NCBI GenBank assembly: GCA_036652695.1 | Contig: JAVVVJ010000003.1 | Coordinates: 25,039-89,038 of the forward strand | DNA length: 64,000 nt | Reading direction: 5' to 3' | From: Limiplasma sp036652695 | Lineage (GTDB): Bacteria > Bacillota > Clostridia > Christensenellales > Aristaeellaceae | Shown here: piece after piece, positions 43,282 through 51,526 of the stretch | How positions within the stretch are numbered: position 1 is the first letter of the stretch | Layout of the letters: each line of letters begins with the position of its first letter | Notes under the pieces: model-generated | Databases searched by the model: none | The model's input: only the letters and a program-made list of their open reading frames with translations | What the model was told of the DNA's origin: nothing | Program-made: the position numbers and the translations under genes

Positions 43282-43482
43282 AGCAATCGTTCCTTCCATG
43301 CCTCCTATGTAGAGGCTACTCCTTAGTGTAACCCATATGAATGGATAATGTTTAGCATAAAAATGAAGCTTCTGTAAACTTTTTAGCATTTTGTGCGGCG
43401 CGGGATTGCTTTTTGCATGATTTGGATGCCGTTCGCGCAACCTAGCCATGAAAAAAAAGGCGCGCTGAAGGTGGCTGATCAC

Positions 43483-44061
43483 ATGAACCCGTATTTTTTC
43501 TTCTTTGCGGCCTATGCGGTTTTGATTACGCCCATCACGCTGCGCTGGGGACTTCGGCTGGGCAAGGACGCTGGCTACAGCCTGCGCATTCAGGCGGCGG
43601 GCATGCCCTTTGTGCGCGAACGCAAGGAGGATGACCGCGTTGGGGAATTGCCCATACGCGAGCAGGAGGTGGCGCGGACGCTCGCAAGCACCAATCTCGC
43701 CTTGCTGCGCGCCGCGCTTCACGGCAAGGTGCTGCGCCGTTTTTTGCGCGCCATTCATTTGGAAAGCCTGCATATTCGCGCGCGCTTTTCCTTTGCGGAC
43801 GCATCGCGCACGGCGCTATGCTTTGCCGCCGCGAGAACCCTTTTGCAGACGCTTCACGCCTGCGGCGTGCCCATGAGCAAGCTCAGCGGTCACGTAACGG
43901 CAAATTTTGATTTTCAGGGCAGCGAGGTGTTGATTCGCGGTATAGTCGCCGCGCGTTTGGGAAGTCTAGGCTTTGCGGCGATTTTGTTTGGCACGGCGTT
44001 CCTCCGTGCGCAAGGCAGGCAGGCGCGACCGGAGCAGAAAGACTGGAAGACATTTTCATGA
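43483..44061 (+). CDS. DUF2953-like membrane protein
   Basis: 192 residues: an N-terminal hydrophobic segment (FFFFAAYAVLITPITLRWGL), a soluble middle with SFADASRTALCFAAARTLL, and a C-terminal hydrophobic patch (IVAARLGSLGFAAILFG). This layout and its place directly before ytfJ match the DUF2953 (YtfI-like) family found before ytfJ in spore formers. AAGGTGG precedes ATG 43483. Role unknown, probably in sporulation by association. Confidence 0.75.
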   Translation: MNPYFFFFAAYAVLITPITLRWGLRLGKDAGYSLRIQAAGMPFVRERKEDDRVGELPIREQEVARTLASTNLALLRAALHGKVLRRFLRAIHLESLHIRARFSFADASRTALCFAAARTLLQTLHACGVPMSKLSGHVTANFDFQGSEVLIRGIVAARLGSLGFAAILFGTAFLRAQGRQARPEQKDWKTFS

Positions 44062-44092
44062 CATGCTTGTGATTTTGAAAGGATGGTACCAG

Positions 44093-44551
44093 ATGCAGCA
44101 TCCCATTGACAACATGATGCAGACGACCATGGAAAGCATTCGCGGCATGGTGGACGTAAACACCGTGGTGGGCGCGCCTGTGCAGGGCACCAAGGGAACC
44201 ACCATCATTCCCATATCCAAGGTGAGCTTTGGCTTTATCGCGGGCGGGGGCGAGTACGCGGTGGAGGACGCCAAAAGCCGTACCGTACCTACCGAGTCCT
44301 TCCCGTTTGCGGGCGGCACAGGCGCGGGGGTATCGGTGCAGCCGGTGGGGTTTTTGGTGGTGGGCGATGGCACGGTGAAGATGCTTCCCGCCCAGACCAA
44401 TGGCGCAATGGAGCGTGTGGTGGAGCTTCTGCCCCAGCTGTTGGAGGACTTTTCCCAAAATGGGGAGAAGGGCGAGAAGAAAAAACCAAAGAAGGTCATC
44501 AAAACCGAGATCGAAACCTTCGATTTCTCGGAGGATGAGGCACAGGAATGA
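44093..44551 (+). CDS. ytfJ: Sporulation protein YtfJ (GerW)
   Basis: 152-residue GerW-family protein, known to be needed for normal spore germination in Bacillus. Conserved stretches: MQTTMESIRGMVDVNTVVG, GTTIIPISKVSFGFIAGGGE, FAGGTGAGVSVQPVGFLVVG. GAAAGGA at 44076-44082 precedes ATG 44093. Its last codon overlaps the start of the next gene (ATGA), so the two are coupled. The Lys-rich linker near the end (KGEKKKPKKV) is typical. Confidence 0.93.
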   Translation: MQHPIDNMMQTTMESIRGMVDVNTVVGAPVQGTKGTTIIPISKVSFGFIAGGGEYAVEDAKSRTVPTESFPFAGGTGAGVSVQPVGFLVVGDGTVKMLPAQTNGAMERVVELLPQLLEDFSQNGEKGEKKKPKKVIKTEIETFDFSEDEAQE

Positions 44552-45732
44552 GCATAAAGGAGCGGTCGCGCGCGCTGATGGCGCTCCTCTTTTGCACGGT
44601 GCTCACGCTGACGGGCGGCGCGGCAAGCGCGGAGGACGGCGGCGAAGCGGTGGATTCCTCCGCCAAGGCGGCGGTGCTGATGGAGCGAAATACCGGCATG
44701 GTGCTGCTCAAGCATAACGAGGCAGAGCCGCTGCCCATGGCATCCACCACCAAGGTGATGACCGCGCTGATGGCGCTGGAGCGGGGAAGCCTTGATGACG
44801 TGGTGACCGTGGGTCGCAATGCTTACGGCGTGCCCGGCACGAGCATTTACCTGTCGCTGGGCGAGCGCATTACCTTGCGTGATTTGTTATACGGACTGAT
44901 GCTTGCCAGCGGAAACGATGCGGCTGTGACCATCGCGGAGCATATCGGCGGCGATACGGATACCTTCTGCCGCATGATGACCGAGCGCGCACAGACGCTG
45001 GGCTGTGAGCAGACCGTATTTCGCAGCCCCAACGGCTTGCCCACGGAGGGGCATCATACCACGGCCTATGATCTGGCGCTGATTGCACGCGAGGCCATGA
45101 CGCACGCCACGTTTCGCGAAATTGTGAGCACGCGCCGCGCCTGCATCCCGTGGGAGGGGCGCAGCTATGACCGCATCCTCAACAACAAAAACCGCCTGCT
45201 TTGGGAATATGAGGGCGCTACGGGCATCAAAACAGGATATACAAAGGCGGCAGGGCGCTGCCTTGTTTTCGGTGCGCGGCGGGATGGGCTGGAGGTAATC
45301 GGCGTTGTGCTCAACTGCGGCGATTGGTTTAACGAGGCAAAGCGCCTGATGGACTTGGGCTTTGAGCGCTACGAGTATTTTGACGCGCTTGCCAAAGGCG
45401 AAACGGTGCGCGTGCTGCCCGTAAGCGAGGGCACGCAGGAGGCGGTGTACATCTGCGCGGGTGCGGCGCTTGGCGCGCCTGTGCCTCGCGGACAAATTCC
45501 TTCGCTGGAATATACCATGCCGGATGTGCTGGTGGCGGGGCTTCAGATGGGCGACGAGGTTGGCGAGGCGCGCGTTGTGCTAGAGGGCAAAACCCTCTCG
45601 TCCGTGCCGCTGGTGCTCACCGAAAGCCTTGGCGTGCGGGATTATGCCTTTGAGCTGGAGCATCTCTTCCATTTATGGCTCCCATGCGGGCGCGAGACCC
45701 CAGACCCCGCGCCCCAGGACTATTGCCCATAA
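44548..45732 (+). CDS. D-alanyl-D-alanine carboxypeptidase (PBP5/DacF type)
   Basis: 394-residue secreted serine peptidase S11 that trims the terminal D-Ala of peptidoglycan stem peptides. Signal peptide (MALLFCTVLTLTGGAASA-ED), SxxK motif PMASTTKVMTALM, SxN as LMLASGNDAA, KTG as GIKTGYTKAAGRC. A C-terminal beta domain follows. The C-terminus ends HLWLPCGRETPDPAPQ without an obvious amphipathic anchor. Overlaps ytfJ by 4 nt. The association suggests spore cortex or coat-stage peptidoglycan processing. Confidence 0.93.
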   Translation: MSIKERSRALMALLFCTVLTLTGGAASAEDGGEAVDSSAKAAVLMERNTGMVLLKHNEAEPLPMASTTKVMTALMALERGSLDDVVTVGRNAYGVPGTSIYLSLGERITLRDLLYGLMLASGNDAAVTIAEHIGGDTDTFCRMMTERAQTLGCEQTVFRSPNGLPTEGHHTTAYDLALIAREAMTHATFREIVSTRRACIPWEGRSYDRILNNKNRLLWEYEGATGIKTGYTKAAGRCLVFGARRDGLEVIGVVLNCGDWFNEAKRLMDLGFERYEYFDALAKGETVRVLPVSEGTQEAVYICAGAALGAPVPRGQIPSLEYTMPDVLVAGLQMGDEVGEARVVLEGKTLSSVPLVLTESLGVRDYAFELEHLFHLWLPCGRETPDPAPQDYCP

Positions 45733-45770
45733 AAAACCCAATAGGTGGGCGATGCAAGCCTATCGCAGAG

Positions 45771-45800
45771 CCGGACGACTTGTGTCGCCCGGCGTATTTT
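45771..45800 (+). terminator. Terminator candidate after the carboxypeptidase gene
   Basis: Stem CCGG-A-CGAC (45771-45779), loop TTGT, GTCG-C-CCGG (45784-45792), then CGTATTTTG. The T run is broken, so strength is uncertain. A second stem CCCGCC/GGCGGG lies about 35 nt further on. Confidence 0.45.
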
Positions 45801-45860
45801 GTATTTCACCCAAACGATACGCGCCCGCCCTCGGCGGGGGTTTCGCCCTGCTGCCTTTTG

Positions 45861-45869
45861 TGATACAAT
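45861..45869 (+). promoter_or_regulatory. Extended -10 promoter of the metallophosphoesterase gene
   Basis: TG (45861-45862), one base, TACAAT (45864-45869). The -35 region TTTCGC at 17 nt spacing is poor, as expected for an extended -10 promoter. AAGGAGGG follows at 45886-45892. Confidence 0.6.
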
Positions 45870-45904
45870 ATTCGCATCTGATGATAAGGAGGGCTGTTGC
45901 ACGC

Positions 45905-46585
45905 ATGCAAACTGTTACCAGATATCAGTGCCATACGGGCAAACTGGCTCGCCCCCTCGTTTTCGCTGTAGTCAGCGATTTGCACGACGAACCGTTTACA
46001 CATCTTTTTTCCATGATGGAGGGCGCGGACGCGCTGCTTGTGCCGGGAGATATTTCCAGCCGCTATCGCCAGACCTTTCAGCAAGGCTTGGCTTTTTTGA
46101 CGGAGGCGGCAAAACGTTTGCCTACTTTTTTCAGCATGGGCAACCACGAAATTCGGCAGAAGCGGTATCAAGAGCTTCAGGGCGCGCTGGAGCAGACGGG
46201 CGCAAACGTGCTGGTGAACCGGTATCTGCGCTTTGCCGATTGCTGGATCGGCGGCTGGTATTCGCCGAAAATTGTAGGCGTGCCGGACATGCTGGAGGAA
46301 TTCTCGGCGCAGGAGGGCTGCAAGGTGCTCCTGTGCCATAAACCGGAGGATTACTTTAAGCATGTGCGTGCGCACGAGATCGACCTTGTGGTGGCGGGGC
46401 ACGCGCACGGCGGGCAGATTCGCATTGGCGGGCGGGGGCTGTATGCGCCCGGGCAGGGCTTCTTTCCGAAATACACCCATGGCATGGCAGACGGCCACCT
46501 GATCATTTCTGCCGGGGCGAGCAACCCCGTGAGCGTTCCGCGCTGGGGCAACCCATGTGAAATCCTTCTCATTACGCTGGATTAA
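45905..46585 (+). CDS. Calcineurin-like metallophosphoesterase
   Basis: 226 residues with the full binuclear metal set: SDLHDEP, VPGDISSR, SMGNHEIRQ, LLCHKPEDY, VAGHAHGGQIRI. The YaeI/LpxH-like layout with GHAHGGQ and GLYAPGQGFFPKYTHG suggests a membrane-lipid or cell-surface phosphoesterase, but there is no N-terminal helix. AAGGAGGG lies 13 nt before ATG 45905, a slightly long spacing; an ATG at 45881 overlaps that site. The fumarase genes follow in the same direction. Confidence 0.85.
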   Translation: MQTVTRYQCHTGKLARPLVFAVVSDLHDEPFTHLFSMMEGADALLVPGDISSRYRQTFQQGLAFLTEAAKRLPTFFSMGNHEIRQKRYQELQGALEQTGANVLVNRYLRFADCWIGGWYSPKIVGVPDMLEEFSAQEGCKVLLCHKPEDYFKHVRAHEIDLVVAGHAHGGQIRIGGRGLYAPGQGFFPKYTHGMADGHLIISAGASNPVSVPRWGNPCEILLITLD

Positions 46586-46597
46586 GGAGTCATACCG

Positions 46598-47449
46598 ATG
46601 AGCCAAAGACGAGAGATTCAAGCAACAGACATTGCCAATACCATCGCGCGCCTTTGCGTGGAGGCGAACACCTGTCTGCCGCAGGCCGTGCGCACATTGC
46701 TGTGCCGCGCCTGCGAGGCAGAGCCGTATGCGCCTGCGCGTGAGACGCTTGAGCTGATTGGACGCAATGCTGATATTGCGCTGGAAGGGCGGCTGCCCAT
46801 CTGTCAAGATACGGGCATGGCGGTGGTGTACGCCACGGTGGGGCAGGACGCGCATATCGTGGGCGGCACACTGGAGGACGCGGTTAACGCGGGCGTGGCA
46901 AAGGGATATACGGACGGCTATTTGCGCAAGTCGATCGTGCGAGATCCCATCCGGCGCGGAAACACCGGCGATAACACGCCAGCGGTGCTGCATCTGCGCC
47001 TTGTGGCGGGCGATGGCCTTGCGCTGACGGTAGCGCCAAAGGGCTTTGGCAGCGAAAACATGAGCCGCCTAGCGATGCTCACCCCCGCGCAGGGGCTGGA
47101 GGGCGTGAAGCAGTTTGTAGTGGAAACCGCGCGGCTTGCGGGCGCGAATCCCTGCCCGCCCATGATGCTTGGCGTGGGCGTGGGGGGGACGTTTGAGCGT
47201 GTGGCGGAGCTTGCAAAGGAGGCGCTTATTGAGCTGCGCGAGGGGCCGCACCCAGACCCCTATTATGCGGCGCTGGAGGAGGAGCTGACCGCGCGCGTCA
47301 ATGCGCTGGGCATTGGCCCGCAGGGCTTTGGGGGGCGAACCACCACGCTGAGCGTGCGTATCAAGGCGTTCCCCACCCATATCGCGGGATTGCCCGTGGC
47401 GGTGAACGTGGGCTGTCACGTCACGCGCCACGCAAGCGCGACATTGTAA
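46598..47449 (+). CDS. Class I fumarate hydratase, alpha subunit
   Basis: 283 residues, the N-terminal half of a two-subunit Fe-S fumarase / L-tartrate dehydratase. Family stretches: GRLPICQDTGMAVV, NTGDNTPAVLHL, PKGFGSENMSRLAML, PPMMLGVGVGGTFE and GFGGRTTTLSV. Cys residues in CQDTG, NPCPP and VGCHVTR are the likely cluster ligands. Oxygen-labile, fitting an anaerobe. AAGGAG precedes ATG 46598. The beta subunit follows 21 nt later. Fumarase versus tartrate dehydratase cannot be decided from sequence alone. Confidence 0.92.
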   Translation: MSQRREIQATDIANTIARLCVEANTCLPQAVRTLLCRACEAEPYAPARETLELIGRNADIALEGRLPICQDTGMAVVYATVGQDAHIVGGTLEDAVNAGVAKGYTDGYLRKSIVRDPIRRGNTGDNTPAVLHLRLVAGDGLALTVAPKGFGSENMSRLAMLTPAQGLEGVKQFVVETARLAGANPCPPMMLGVGVGGTFERVAELAKEALIELREGPHPDPYYAALEEELTARVNALGIGPQGFGGRTTTLSVRIKAFPTHIAGLPVAVNVGCHVTRHASATL

Positions 47450-47470
47450 TGCAGAAAGGAGTGTCTTGCC

Positions 47471-48034
47471 ATGACGCCGATTCGTTTAACCGCTCCTTTT
47501 GACCCCGCTGTGCTTGCAAAGCTGCGTGCGGGTGAGAGCGTATTGGTGAGCGGAATGATCTATACTGCGCGGGATGCCGCGCACGCGCGCCTTTGTGCCG
47601 CGCTGGAACGGGGCGAAGAGCTGCCTGTGAACCTGCGCGGGCAGACGATTTTTTACGCAGGGCCAACGCCGCCGCCGCCGGGCAAGCCTACGGGAGCCAT
47701 CGGCCCGACCACGAGCATGCGCATGGATGCCTATACGCCCGCGCTGCTTGCCTATGGCGTGAACGCGCTCATTGGCAAGGGCGGGCGGAACGAGGCGGTT
47801 CGGCGCGCGCTTGTGCAAAACGGCGCGGTCTATTTTGCCGCCATCGGCGGTTGCGCGGCATACATGGCTGCGTGTGTTACCGCATGCGAGGTGGTAGCGT
47901 ATGACGACCTGGGCACGGAAAGCATCAAACGGCTTGTGGTTGAGGAGCTGCCGTTGACGGTGGCGGCCGATGCGCACGGCGGCGATGCTTATGCGTTGGG
48001 TATGCAGCGCTATTTGGAGGGAAACGAGGCGTAG
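47471..48034 (+). CDS. Class I fumarate hydratase, beta subunit
   Basis: 187 residues, partner of the gene before it. Motifs: SGMIYTARDAAHARL, FYAGPTPPPPGKPTGAIGPT, TSMRMDAYTP, IGKGGRN, GAVYFAAIGGCAAYMA and the ending ELPLTVAADAHGGDAY. Together the subunits hydrate fumarate to malate. Good ribosome site AAAGGAG before ATG 47471. Confidence 0.93.
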   Translation: MTPIRLTAPFDPAVLAKLRAGESVLVSGMIYTARDAAHARLCAALERGEELPVNLRGQTIFYAGPTPPPPGKPTGAIGPTTSMRMDAYTPALLAYGVNALIGKGGRNEAVRRALVQNGAVYFAAIGGCAAYMAACVTACEVVAYDDLGTESIKRLVVEELPLTVAADAHGGDAYALGMQRYLEGNEA

Positions 48035-48108
48035 GCAGCAAGCGCGGAGGCCAGTTTCCGAGCGAATTTCGGGGCAGAAAAAAATCTGAATATTTATGCA
48101 GAAAACGC

Positions 48109-48137
48109 TTGACATGCTGCATAAACAGCGGTATACT
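48109..48137 (+). promoter_or_regulatory. Strong promoter of the amino acid transporter
   Basis: TTGACA (48109-48114), 17 nt, TATACT (48132-48137). Start about 48144, 40-nt leader with AAGGAGG. Confidence 0.9.
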
Positions 48138-48183
48138 ATGCACGTCGTTAAGATAAGTCAAGTTTTGAAGGAGGCTCCCTTTT

Positions 48184-48930
48184 ATGAAAAAGCTCGTAGC
48201 GTTGCTGGTCGCCCTGATGGTTCTCACATTGTCCTTTGCCGCGGTGGCGGAGGCTGAAAAGTTGGTTGTATATACCAGCGCGGATTTCCCTCCCTTTGAA
48301 TATATCGATGATAACAACGCCTTTGCTGGTTTCGATATCGACATGATGAGCGAGATTGCCAAAGTTGCCGGCTATGAAGTGGAATTCGTCAACATCGCGT
48401 TTGACTCCATCATTGCGGGCGTGCAGAGCGGTGCGTGCAACGTTGGCCTCTCCGGCTTCACCGTAAACGAGGAGCGCAAGGTGAACGTGGATTTCAGCAC
48501 TCCCTACTATCAGACCACGCAGGCCTGCTTCGCGCTTGAGGGCAGCACCATCACCGATGCCGCCAGCCTCATGGGCAAGAGCATCGGCGTGCAGATGGGC
48601 ACCACTGGCATGTTCACTGCCGAGGGCGTGACCGATGCCGATAAGGTGATGAGCTATACCAAGATCATTGATGCCTTTATGGATTTGAAGGGCGGCAAGC
48701 TGGACGCGGTGATTATCGACCAGATGGTTGGTCGCAACAACGTTACCGCCATGCCCCAGGCCGGCATCACGGAGCTTGCAATCGCCTTTGAAGCGGAGGA
48801 TTACGCGATCTGCGTGCAAAAGGGTCAGACCGCGCTGCTTGAGAAGCTCGATGCCGCGATTGAGGAGCTTAAGACCAATGGCACCATGCAGGAGCTGCTT
48901 GTGAAGCACCAGCTCATCGCTGCGGAGTAA
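48184..48930 (+). CDS. Amino acid ABC transporter substrate-binding protein
   Basis: 248-residue family 3 solute-binding protein. Signal peptide MKKLVALLVALMVLTLSFAA-VAEA without a lipobox. Binding-fold motifs: VVYTSADFPPFEYIDDNN, FAGFDIDMMSEIAKVAGYEV, GFTVNEERKVNVDFSTPYY. The Glu/Asp and Arg positions for binding the amino acid backbone are in place. Followed by a long hairpin and then the permease and ATPase, so this is a complete importer for a polar amino acid; the exact substrate is not known. Confidence 0.92.
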   Translation: MKKLVALLVALMVLTLSFAAVAEAEKLVVYTSADFPPFEYIDDNNAFAGFDIDMMSEIAKVAGYEVEFVNIAFDSIIAGVQSGACNVGLSGFTVNEERKVNVDFSTPYYQTTQACFALEGSTITDAASLMGKSIGVQMGTTGMFTAEGVTDADKVMSYTKIIDAFMDLKGGKLDAVIIDQMVGRNNVTAMPQAGITELAIAFEAEDYAICVQKGQTALLEKLDAAIEELKTNGTMQELLVKHQLIAAE

Positions 48931-48944
48931 GTCACTTTGCTTTG

Positions 48945-49019
48945 CGAGGCTGCTGCACGATGGGTGAACGGAACGGGGAAGCTCTCCGCGCCGTTCCTCC
49001 CACGCGTGCGGCAGCCTCG
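48945..49019 (+). terminator. Large intercistronic hairpin (attenuator) after the binding-protein gene
   Basis: Arms at 48945-48959 (CGAGGCTGCTGCACG) and 49005-49019 (CGTGCGGCAGCCTCG) pair over 15 positions with one G-U. Inner CGGAACGG / CCGTTCC extends the structure. It is followed by GATTTGTTCCTTTTTG. A partial terminator or RNA-stabilising stem would explain excess binding protein over permease. Confidence 0.65.
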
Positions 49020-49051
49020 GATTTGTTCCTTTTTGATGAATGGAGGACCTC

Positions 49052-49849
49052 ATGACGGGCGTAATGATGCTGTGCACCAGCGAAGCTGCCGCTACGATTT
49101 TTGATACTTGGTGGCTTGCGATGAAGGATCGCGCACTGGCGGGCGATCTGACCTTTTGGGAGAACATATATAAGGAAATTTACCAGAACGTGCTTCAAAA
49201 CGACCGCTGGATTAGCTACCTGCGCGGCCTTGGCGTAACGCTGGAGGTTTCGTTTTTCGCGGCGCTGGTGGGCATCATTTTGGGCACGCTGTTGGCACTC
49301 ATGCGGCTGTCCAACGTAAAAGTGCTTGGCTTTAACCCGTTGGCGAAATTTGCGGGCGCTTATATCGGCCTGATGCGCGGCACGCCAATGCTCCTACAGG
49401 TGCTGATCATCAACTTTGGCATCTTTGGGAATATCAACCTTGATAAGGTCATCATTGGCGTGATTGCTTGCGGCCTCAACAGCGCCGCCTATGTGGCGGA
49501 AATCGTGCGCGGAGGCATTCAATCGGTAGATAAGGGGCAAACCGAGGCTGGGCGCTCGCTAGGGCTTGGCACATGGCAAACCATGCGGCGCATCGTGCTT
49601 CCTCAGGCGCTGAAAACCTCCTTGCCGCCCCTGTGCAACGAATTTATTGCCTTGATCAAGGAAACCTCCATTTTGGCGTATATCGCGCTTACGGAGCTTA
49701 CCAAGGCGGGCGACCTCATCCGCAGCCGCACCTATTCGGCCTTTACGCCCTATCTGGTTTCGGGTCTTCTGTATTTGATCGTGGTAAGCATTCTTACCAA
49801 GCTGCTAGGCAAGCTGGAAAGGAGGCTGCGTCAGGGTGATAACCGTTAA
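49052..49849 (+). CDS. Amino acid ABC transporter permease
   Basis: 265 residues, His/Glu/Gln/Arg/opine-type permease. Membrane segments include LEVSFFAALVGIILGTLLAL and a late LVSGLLYLIVVSILTKLL. Family signature GAYIGLMRGTPMLLQ and the ATPase-contact EAA loop EAGRSLGLGTWQTMRRIVLP. GGAGG at 49043-49047 selects ATG 49052. It has an unusually long N-terminal stretch of about 55 residues before the first helix. The 3' end overlaps the ATPase gene by 14 nt. Confidence 0.93.
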   Translation: MTGVMMLCTSEAAATIFDTWWLAMKDRALAGDLTFWENIYKEIYQNVLQNDRWISYLRGLGVTLEVSFFAALVGIILGTLLALMRLSNVKVLGFNPLAKFAGAYIGLMRGTPMLLQVLIINFGIFGNINLDKVIIGVIACGLNSAAYVAEIVRGGIQSVDKGQTEAGRSLGLGTWQTMRRIVLPQALKTSLPPLCNEFIALIKETSILAYIALTELTKAGDLIRSRTYSAFTPYLVSGLLYLIVVSILTKLLGKLERRLRQGDNR

Positions 49850-50558
49850 AGACCTGCACAAATCCTTTGGCAAGCTGGAGGTTCTGCGCGGCATTGATCA
49901 GCATATTGCCCCGGGCGAGAAGGTTGTGGTCATCGGGCCTAGCGGCAGCGGCAAGAGCACCTTTCTGCGCTGCCTCAACCTGCTGGAGCAGCCAACGAGC
50001 GGGCAGATCCTGTTTGAAGGCATTGATATTACGGATCCCAAATGCAATATTGATGTGGTTCGCCGCCGCATGGGCATGGTGTTTCAGCAGTTTAACCTGT
50101 TTCCGCACCTCACCGTGATGAATAACCTCACCCTTGCCCCTATGATGCTCAAGCTGAAAAGCAAGGAGGAGGCCATTGAGCAGGCCACCAAGCTGCTGGC
50201 GCGCGTGGGGCTTTTGGAAAAGGCGGACGCGTTTCCCAAGCAGCTTTCCGGCGGGCAGCAGCAGCGCATCGCCATTGTGCGCGCGCTGGGCATGAACCCG
50301 GATGTCATGCTCTTTGACGAACCGACCAGCGCTTTGGATCCCGAAATGGTGGGTGAGGTGCTGGACGTGATGAAGCGCTTGGCGGAGGATGGCATGACCA
50401 TGGTGGTGGTGACCCATGAAATGGGCTTTGCGCGTGAGGTGGGGGATCGGGTGCTGTTTATGGACGAGGGCGTTGTGCTGGAGGAAGGAACGCCCAACGA
50501 GCTCTTTAACCACCCCAAAAACGCCCGCACGCAGGATTTTCTGCGCAAGGTGCTGTAG
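49836..50558 (+). CDS. Amino acid ABC transporter ATP-binding protein (GlnQ-like)
   Basis: 240 residues. Walker A IGPSGSGKSTFLRCLN, Q-loop MVFQQFNLFPHLTV, signature LSGGQQQRIAI, Walker B VMLFDEPTSALDPEMVGEVL, H-loop VVTHEMGFA. GTG start at 49836 with GGAGG 10 nt upstream, inside the permease gene. Energises the importer encoded just before. Confidence 0.96.
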   Translation: MITVKDLHKSFGKLEVLRGIDQHIAPGEKVVVIGPSGSGKSTFLRCLNLLEQPTSGQILFEGIDITDPKCNIDVVRRRMGMVFQQFNLFPHLTVMNNLTLAPMMLKLKSKEEAIEQATKLLARVGLLEKADAFPKQLSGGQQQRIAIVRALGMNPDVMLFDEPTSALDPEMVGEVLDVMKRLAEDGMTMVVVTHEMGFAREVGDRVLFMDEGVVLEEGTPNELFNHPKNARTQDFLRKVL

Positions 50559-50607
50559 ACCGCGCGCCATGAAAATCCGTCATCAATTGAAATATTTGCT
50601 CGCGGAA

Positions 50608-50636
50608 TTGTGAAAAAGCCCGTAATATGCTACAAT
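50608..50636 (+). promoter_or_regulatory. Promoter of the HAD phosphatase gene
   Basis: TTGTGA (50608-50613), 17 nt, TACAAT (50631-50636), with TG at 50628-50629 making an extended -10. It is embedded in the palindrome described separately. Confidence 0.7.
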
Positions 50637-50651
50637 AAGCAAATTACGGGC
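50618..50651. promoter_or_regulatory. 14-bp palindrome covering the -10 box
   Basis: Arms 50618-50631 and 50638-50651 match at 13 of 14 positions (GCCCGTAATATGCT / AGCAAATTACGGGC) around a 6-nt centre. AAAAA precedes and CATTTTAAT follows. It may be an operator overlapping the HAD promoter, or a terminator of the transporter operon, or both. Confidence 0.6.
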
Positions 50652-50674
50652 CATTTTAATGGCAGGAGGGTATT

Positions 50675-51469
50675 ATGGAGGAAATACGGGAACGGCTTGC
50701 CAAGGTGAAGTGCTTTATGCTGGATATGGACGGCACCTTTTACCTTGGAAACCGTCTGCTGAACGGGTCGCTTGAATTTCTGCGCATGCTTGGTCAAACC
50801 GGGCGAAGCGCGCTGTTTGTTACGAACAACTCAAGCAAATCGGCGGATGTGTATGTGCGCAAGCTGGAACGGATGGGCGTTGAAAAGCAGTACCTAAACG
50901 TGCTCACTTCCGGGCAGGCGGCGGGGCAGTACTGCCTGCGCGAGATGAAGGGCAAGCGCGCGTTTCTGCTGGGCAACAGCATGCTGCGCAAGGAGCTGGA
51001 GCGCATGGGTGTGGAGATCGATAACGATAACCCCGATTATGTGCTCATTGGCTACGACACCACCTTGGATTATGAAAAGATGTCGCAGGTGTGCGACTAT
51101 GTGCGCTCCGGCCTGCCCTATATCGCCACGCATCCGGATTACAACTGCCCCACGGAAACGGGATACGCACCGGATATCGGCGCCATTATCGCCTTTATTG
51201 AGGTGAGCGCGGGCAGACGACCCGATGTGATTTTGGGCAAGCCCTACGCGGGTATCGTGGAGGAGGCTCTGCGCCTGACCGGCCTTCAAAAAGAGGAGCT
51301 GGCCATGGTGGGCGATCGTTTGTACACTGATATTGCCACCGGCAAGAACTTTGGCATGCTGAGCATTCTGGTGCTTACGGGCGAGGCGAAGCGGAGCGAT
51401 CTGGAAACCAGCGAGGTGCAACCCGACCTGATCTTTGAGCGCCTAAGCTCAATGAACGAATATCTTTGA
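50675..51469 (+). CDS. HAD-IIA family phosphatase (NagD/AraL-like)
   Basis: 264 residues. HAD motifs: I MLDMDGTFYLG, II LFVTNNSSKS, III GKPYAGIVEEAL, IV MVGDRLYTDIATG. A class IIA cap lies between motifs II and III. Such enzymes dephosphorylate sugar phosphates or aryl phosphates. AGGAGGG precedes ATG 50675. Stands alone between a promoter/palindrome and a terminator-like stem. Confidence 0.92.
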   Translation: MEEIRERLAKVKCFMLDMDGTFYLGNRLLNGSLEFLRMLGQTGRSALFVTNNSSKSADVYVRKLERMGVEKQYLNVLTSGQAAGQYCLREMKGKRAFLLGNSMLRKELERMGVEIDNDNPDYVLIGYDTTLDYEKMSQVCDYVRSGLPYIATHPDYNCPTETGYAPDIGAIIAFIEVSAGRRPDVILGKPYAGIVEEALRLTGLQKEELAMVGDRLYTDIATGKNFGMLSILVLTGEAKRSDLETSEVQPDLIFERLSSMNEYL

Positions 51470-51478
51470 CGAAAGTCC

Positions 51479-51512
51479 GCGGGTGCGCCCTCCGTGGCGT
51501 GCCCGCTATTTT
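51479..51512 (+). terminator. Terminator after the HAD gene
   Basis: Stem GCGGG-TG-CGCC (51479-51489) with GGCG-TG-CCCGC (51496-51506), 6-nt loop, followed by TATTTT. It ends just before the ribosome site of the L,D-transpeptidase gene. Confidence 0.55.
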
Positions 51513-51526
51513 AAAGGATGATGAAA

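Noticed and set aside
43300..43480. Promoters in the divergent gap between the DnaK paralog and the DUF2953-like gene
   Set aside because: Candidates (TTTACA/TAAACA, TTTAGC/TAAACT) match the consensus too poorly to call.
45735..45800. Possible c-di-GMP or other riboswitch before the metallophosphoesterase gene
   Set aside because: GCAAGCC and paired stems looked suggestive, but the conserved GEMM core is not present and the structure is explained by a terminator.
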